In this document: piece after piece, positions 6,425 through 9,111 of the stretch
How positions within the stretch are numbered: position 1 is the first letter of the stretch
Layout: each line of letters begins with the position of its first letter
From: Anaerolineae bacterium
Lineage (GTDB): Bacteria; Chloroflexota; Anaerolineae; Anaerolineales; UBA11858
Assembly: GCA_003694235.1 (NCBI GenBank)
Contig: RFKO01000100.1
Location: 1 to 9,111 of the forward strand
Length of the DNA stretch: 9,111 nucleotides
Direction: 5' to 3'
Position numbers and translations under genes: made by a program
The notes under the pieces: model-generated
Told to the model about the DNA's origin: nothing
Databases searched by the model: none
Seen by the model: the letters and a program-made list of their open reading frames with translations, nothing else

Positions 6425-7144
6425 TCAGGCGCTCGGCTCCATCATGCGGGCCTTGGCAACATCCACGCGGATGCCCGGCCCCATGGTCGTGCTCAGGGTG
6501 ACACGGCGGATGTAAGCGCCCTTGGCCGCGGCCGGGCGCGCCTTGCGCACCGCCTGCATCAACACGGCCATGTTGTCCAGCAACTGCTGCGGCTCAAACG
6601 AGACCTTGCCAATGGGCACATGCAGATTGGCGGTCTTGTCCACACGGAACTCCACGCGACCGGCCTTGGCCTCGCGGATGGCGTTGGGCAGGTCTTCGCC
6701 GGGCACGACCGTACCGGCCTTGGGGTTAGGCATCAGCCCGCGCGGGCCGAGCACACGCCCCAGGCGTCCGACCTTGCTCATCATGGTCGGGGTAGCGATC
6801 GCCACATCGAAGTCCGTCCAGCCATCCTGAATCTTCTTCAGCATCTCATCGTCGTCGGCCACGATATCCGCGCCGGCCTCGCGAGCAACGGCTGCATCTT
6901 CGCCCTGGGCAAAGACCAGCACGCGCACCGTCTTCCCCAGCCCGTGCGGCAGCACAACCACATCGCGCACCTGCTGGTCGGCATGGCGCGGATCTACACC
7001 CAGGCGGATGTGCAGTTCCACCGTCTCGTCAAAGCTGGCGAACGCCAGCTCCTTTGCCAGTGCAACCGCCTCTTCAGGGGAATAATTCTTAGCGCGGTCT
7101 ACTTTGGCCGCAGCCTCTCGAAATTTCTTACCTCTTTTTGCCAT
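6425..7144 (-). CDS. rplA: Ribosomal protein uL1
   Basis: Builds the mobile L1 stalk of the large subunit next to the E site, and in many bacteria also represses its own operon by binding mRNA. The 239 residues are slightly longer than the usual 225-235. Family features visible are the N-terminus [31 protein letters not shown], the diagnostic loop [17 protein letters not shown] and the C-terminal [13 protein letters not shown]. Start ATG 7144 has AAGGAG 6 bases upstream. It is separated from rplK by 49 bases that hold a structured element almost copied from the one before rplK. That arrangement suggests both genes are controlled by L1 itself. Confidence 0.97.
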   Translation of the reverse strand: MAKRGKKFREAAAKVDRAKNYSPEEAVALAKELAFASFDETVELHIRLGVDPRHADQQVRDVVVLPHGLGKTVRVLVFAQGEDAAVAREAGADIVADDDEMLKKIQDGWTDFDVAIATPTMMSKVGRLGRVLGPRGLMPNPKAGTVVPGEDLPNAIREAKAGRVEFRVDKTANLHVPIGKVSFEPQQLLDNMAVLMQAVRKARPAAAKGAYIRRVTLSTTMGPGIRVDVAKARMMEPSA

Positions 7145-7150
7145 GAAAAA

Positions 7151-7193
7151 CTCCTTGGTGGTGCCAGCGGACGAACACGTCCTCCCACAGGGG
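7151..7193 (-). promoter_or_regulatory. Structured leader before rplA, candidate L1-binding site (copy 2)
   Basis: On the minus strand GTGGGAGGA is followed by the hairpin GGACG-TGTT-CGTCC and then CACCACCAAGGAG. GTGG can pair with CCAC and CCT with the AGG of the ribosome site, so the folded form would hide the Shine-Dalgarno sequence of rplA. The layout repeats the element at 7626-7670, with base changes in the hairpin that keep pairing. Binding by L1 is inference. Confidence 0.6.
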
Positions 7194-7619
7194 TCAATCT
7201 TCTACCACAATACCCATATTACGGGCTGTGCCTTCAATCTGGCGCATCGCGCCTTCGATATCTACTGCGTTCAAGTCCTTCATCTTGATCTCAGCGATCT
7301 CGCGGATTTGGGCACGGGTCACCTTGCCCACTTTTTCGCGATTGGGCACTGCCGAGCCTTTCTCGATGCCGGCCGCCTTACGCAGCAAAGCGGAAGCCGG
7401 CGGGCTTTTGAGCACAAACTTGAACGAGCCATCGGTAAAGATGCTGATCTCGGCCGGAATAATCTCACCCATGCGGTTCTGCGTGCGGGCATTGTATTCC
7501 TTGCAGAACTGCATCAGGTTGACGCCGTGCGCCGCCAGCGCCGGGCCGATCGGGGGCGCAGGGTTGGCTTTGCCGGCTTCGATCTGTAGACGTACAACTG
7601 CTTTCAGTTTCTTGGCCAT
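7194..7619 (-). CDS. rplK: Ribosomal protein uL11
   Basis: Binds the GTPase-associated centre of 23S rRNA beside L10 and takes part in factor binding and the stringent response to uncharged tRNA. The 141 residues match the usual length exactly. The N-terminal domain has [15 protein letters not shown], the Pro-rich loop where thiopeptide antibiotics bind, then [13 protein letters not shown]. The C-terminal rRNA-binding domain has [14 protein letters not shown] and ends [13 protein letters not shown], typical of the family. Start ATG 7619 has AAGGAG 6 bases upstream. It follows nusG by 78 bases that carry a GC-rich hairpin and a structured leader also found before rplA. Confidence 0.97.
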   Translation of the reverse strand: MAKKLKAVVRLQIEAGKANPAPPIGPALAAHGVNLMQFCKEYNARTQNRMGEIIPAEISIFTDGSFKFVLKSPPASALLRKAAGIEKGSAVPNREKVGKVTRAQIREIAEIKMKDLNAVDIEGAMRQIEGTARNMGIVVED

Positions 7620-7625
7620 ACTTTT

Positions 7626-7670
7626 CTCCTTGGTGGTTTTAGCGGATGAAGATCATCCTCCCACGAGGGG
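7626..7670 (-). promoter_or_regulatory. Structured leader before rplK, candidate L1-binding site (copy 1)
   Basis: On the minus strand GTGGGAGGA is followed by the hairpin GGATGA-TCT-TCATCC and then GCTAAAACCACCAAGGAG. As before rplA, GTGG/CCAC and CCT/AGG can pair and would sequester the ribosome site. The motif pair GUGGGAGG...AAACCACC resembles the base of the L1 stalk in 23S rRNA as I remember it, which supports an L1 feedback site by rRNA mimicry. Confidence 0.62.
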
Positions 7671-7676
7671 TTTCCT

Positions 7677-7693
7677 CCCGGCCCAGAGCCGGG
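7677..7693 (-). other. Hairpin between nusG and rplK leader
   Basis: CCCGGC and GCCGGG pair perfectly around a 5-base loop, starting 4 bases after the nusG stop. There is no T-tract (the bases after it are AGGAAACC), so it is not an intrinsic terminator. It may be an mRNA processing or stability element, or an upstream part of the rplK leader. Confidence 0.5.
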
Positions 7694-7697
7694 TTGC

Positions 7698-8384
7698 TCA
7701 TATCTTTTCCACCTGCAAAAAGTCCAGTTCTACAGGTGTCTCGCGCCCGAAGAAGTTGACCATCACGCGCACCTTGGCGCGCTCCATGTCGATCTCGGAA
7801 ACCGTGCCGTGGAAATCTTTGAACGGGCCTTCCACAATGCGCACTTTCTCACCCACGCGAAAGGTCACTTTGATGCGCGGCGCTTCGGCCTCCATCCGTT
7901 TGACGATGTGCGCCACTTCTTCGGGGCGCAGCGGGATGGGGGTGTTGCCCATGCCCACAAAACCGGTCACCCCGGGGGTGTTGCGCACCACATACCAGGA
8001 TTCCTCGGTCAAAAGCATGTTGACCAGGATATACCCTGGGAACACACGGCGCTCCACCGTGCGGCGCTTGCCGTCCTTGACCTCGATCTCTTCCTCGGTG
8101 GGGACGACCACATCGAAGATCTGGTCTTGCATCCCCATGGTTTCAATGCGCTGCAACAGGTTGTGATGCACCTTGTTTTCGTAACCCGAATAACAATGCA
8201 CCACATACCAGTGGCGGCCGTCGTCTTCCTCTTCGTCCGCCACCGTCTCGGGCTCTGCGCCTTCCGCGGTCGGAGATTCCGCCGTTTCCTGAGCGGCTTC
8301 GGGCTGCTCGCTTTCGACAGCCGTCTCCTCAACCTCGGGGGTTTCCAGTTCGCGCTCCTGCTGATCCTGTTCTTGCATGATCAT
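7698..8384 (-). CDS. nusG: Transcription elongation/termination factor NusG, with acidic N-terminal extension
   Basis: Binds RNA polymerase at the clamp helices through its NGN domain and links it to Rho or the ribosome through its KOW domain. The NGN domain begins near residue 57 (RHWYVVHCYSGYE) and includes RRVFPGYILVNM; the KOW domain spans about 176-208 (VGEKVRIVEGPFKDFHGTV) and the protein ends VELDFLQVEKI. Residues 1-56 are an extension very rich in Glu, similar in style to actinobacterial NusG and absent in E. coli. Two starts are possible: ATG 8384, with GGAG 7 bases upstream, or ATG 8378, with AGGA about 8 bases upstream; they differ by two residues. A 6-bp hairpin (8392-8407) lies in the 30-base gap after secE. 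Confidence 0.96.
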   Translation of the reverse strand: MIMQEQDQQERELETPEVEETAVESEQPEAAQETAESPTAEGAEPETVADEEEDDGRHWYVVHCYSGYENKVHHNLLQRIETMGMQDQIFDVVVPTEEEIEVKDGKRRTVERRVFPGYILVNMLLTEESWYVVRNTPGVTGFVGMGNTPIPLRPEEVAHIVKRMEAEAPRIKVTFRVGEKVRIVEGPFKDFHGTVSEIDMERAKVRVMVNFFGRETPVELDFLQVEKI

Positions 8385-8391
8385 CTTCCTT

Positions 8392-8407
8392 CTCCGCCCA
8401 TGCGGAG
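8392..8407 (-). other. Hairpin over the nusG ribosome-site region
   Basis: On the minus strand CTCCGC and GCGGAG pair around the loop ATGG. The 3' arm contains GGAG, the possible ribosome site for the nusG ATG at 8384. If folded it could lower nusG initiation or favour the ATG at 8378. The functional effect is inference. Confidence 0.4.
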
Positions 8408-8414
8408 AGTGTGA

Positions 8415-8621
8415 TTAAAAAATCAGCGCAAAAAGCCGCGTGAACAAGTAATCCAGCACACCCAGAAAAGCGCTCATACCAAAGGTGACGATCAACACGA
8501 TGATCGTCAGGTTGACGGCCTCCTGGCGGGTAGGCCAGGTCACCTTGCGCAACTCACCGACGGTCTCGCGATAGTAGCGCACCAAAGCATTTCCGCGGGC
8601 TGTCTTTTTCTTCTTGGCCAC
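8415..8621 (-). CDS. secE: Preprotein translocase subunit SecE
   Basis: Small essential subunit of the SecYEG channel that clamps SecY in the inner membrane. The 68 residues are the short, single-helix form common outside the gammaproteobacteria. The Lys-rich start (MAKKKKTARG) is followed by an amphipathic helix with VGELRKVTWPTRQE, the family hallmark at about 21-34. One membrane segment follows at about 37-60. Start ATG 8621 has AAAAGGAG upstream. It lies 64 bases downstream of the tRNA-Trp, in a leader holding two overlapping hairpins. Confidence 0.96.
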   Translation of the reverse strand: MAKKKKTARGNALVRYYRETVGELRKVTWPTRQEAVNLTIIVLIVTFGMSAFLGVLDYLFTRLFALIF

Positions 8622-8636
8622 ACAAATCTCCTTTTT

Positions 8637-8670
8637 GCGGCGAAAACGCCGCCTCGCAGCGAGGACGGCG
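8637..8670 (-). promoter_or_regulatory. Two overlapping, mutually exclusive hairpins between tRNA-Trp and secE
   Basis: On the minus strand hairpin A (8670-8647) pairs CGCCG plus CCTCG with CGAGG plus CGGCG, with one bulged T, and is followed by TTTT, like a weak terminator. Hairpin B (8652-8637) pairs GCGGCG with CGCCGC around TTTT and sits directly before the secE ribosome site. They share bases 8647-8652, so only one can form at a time. This could be a partial terminator after the tRNA or a switch for secE. Confidence 0.5.
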
Positions 8671-8680
8671 TGTTTCGGTA

Positions 8681-8759
<79 letters not shown>

Positions 8760-8764
8760 AAATT

Positions 8765-8850
8765 GGTCGGTTGGTCTGTCCGGTCTGATTGGTCTGATCG
8801 GTCAGGCAAACTCGACCAATCAGACCAACCGACGAACAGACCAAAAAGAC
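8765..8850. repeat. GGTCTG-type repeats in converging orientation (imperfect palindrome)
   Basis: Five near-copies of a 9-base unit (consensus GGTCTGATT) run rightwards from 8765 to 8803, and inverted copies run from 8814 to 8850. Two perfect 13-bp pairings are possible: 8782-8794 with 8814-8826, or 8766-8778 with 8821-8833. They share arm bases and exclude each other. The element fills the whole rpmG-tRNA gap and is transcribed if the operon is continuous. It contains no gene, and its origin is unknown. Confidence 0.8.
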
Positions 8851-8852
8851 CA

Positions 8853-9020
8853 CTATCTCACCTCACGATGCAAGGTATGTTTGCGACAACGACGGCAATA
8901 CTTGTTCAACTCGATGCGGCCAGGGTCGTTGCGCCTGTTCTTCTCCGTCAGATAGTTCCGCTCCTTGCACTCGGTGCAGGCCATGGTGACAATCTGACGA
9001 ACGCCTTTTTTGCCAGCCAT
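8853..9020 (-). CDS. rpmG: Ribosomal protein bL33, zinc-ribbon (four-cysteine) form
   Basis: Small large-subunit protein near the E site. The 55-residue sequence begins [18 protein letters not shown] and ends [11 protein letters not shown]. Two CxxC pairs (Cys15/Cys18 and Cys42/Cys45) mark the zinc-binding C+ form, which in some bacteria is replaced by a cysteine-free paralogue under zinc shortage. [21 protein letters not shown] is the diagnostic central block. Start ATG 9020 has AGGAAG upstream, overlapping the tuf stop region; only 7 bases separate the two genes, so they are co-transcribed. The tRNA-Trp follows after the repeat-rich gap. Confidence 0.96.
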   Translation of the reverse strand: MAGKKGVRQIVTMACTECKERNYLTEKNRRNDPGRIELNKYCRRCRKHTLHREVR

Positions 9021-9027
9021 AATCTTC

Positions 9028-9111
9028 CTACTCGATGATCTCGGTGACCACGCCAGCGCCCACCGTCAGGCCGCCTTCGCGAATGGCGAAGTTCTGCCCC
9101 TGCTCCAGCGC
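9028..9111 (-). CDS. tuf: Elongation factor Tu, last 27 residues (5' part outside window)
   Basis: The minus strand at the right edge encodes a fragment containing [19 protein letters not shown] followed by TAG at 9030-9028. This is the conserved end of domain 3 of EF-Tu, the GTPase that brings aminoacyl-tRNA to the ribosome. The rest lies beyond the window. It stands directly before rpmG, as in many tuf-rpmG-secE-nusG clusters. Confidence 0.95.
   Translation of the reverse strand, partial: ALEQGQNFAIREGGLTVGAGVVTEIIE

Noticed and set aside
8765..8850. CRISPR array
   Set aside because: The repeated units are about 9 bases, degenerate and inverted in the second half, with no spacers and no cas genes.

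Overview
The window is a bacterial chromosomal segment of moderately high G+C. The gene content is mostly housekeeping. The style (strong Shine-Dalgarno sites, a GAAC-N4-GTTC SOS-type operator, an acidic N-terminal extension on NusG, an EF-Tu tail ending [11 protein letters not shown], an OmpR/HisKA pair where rpoB often sits) would fit a Chloroflexota (Anaerolineae-like) bacterium. That assignment is inference from general impression, not from a database match.

Right half, all read leftwards (minus strand, 9111 to 5159): the last 27 codons of tuf (EF-Tu), rpmG (L33, zinc-ribbon form), a tRNA-Trp(CCA), secE, nusG, rplK (L11), rplA (L1), rplJ (L10) and rplL (L7/L12). This is the classical tuf-secE-nusG-L11-L1-L10-L12 cluster. 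It carries clear RNA-level control. Two near-identical structured leaders precede rplK and rplA; they resemble the 23S rRNA L1-stalk base and may be L1 feedback sites. A canonical L10 leader with a competing antiterminator and intrinsic terminator precedes rplJ. Overlapping hairpins lie between the tRNA and secE. A strong intrinsic terminator closes the cluster after rplL, so rpoB/rpoC do not follow directly.

Middle (5047 to 2991, minus strand): an OmpR-family response regulator and its HisKA sensor kinase. They overlap by one base (TGATG) and have a candidate promoter of their own just after the rplL terminator.

Left part: two plus-strand genes (1574 to 2980). The first encodes an unrecognised four-helix membrane protein with an Arg/Ser/Thr-rich tail. 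The second encodes a secreted or anchored SLT-type lytic transglycosylase. The membrane-protein gene has a near-consensus sigma-70-type promoter carrying two GAAC-N4-GTTC palindromes exactly 20 bp apart, one between -35 and -10 and one over the expected start point. This looks like a tightly LexA-controlled (SOS) promoter and is the most interesting signal here. Divergently, on the minus strand, lies an acetyl-CoA C-acetyltransferase (thiolase) gene that runs off the left edge a few codons before its end.

Working together: the right half makes translation and secretion components with autogenous feedback; the two-component system is an envelope sensor with unknown input; the left pair may be a DNA-damage-linked envelope response.
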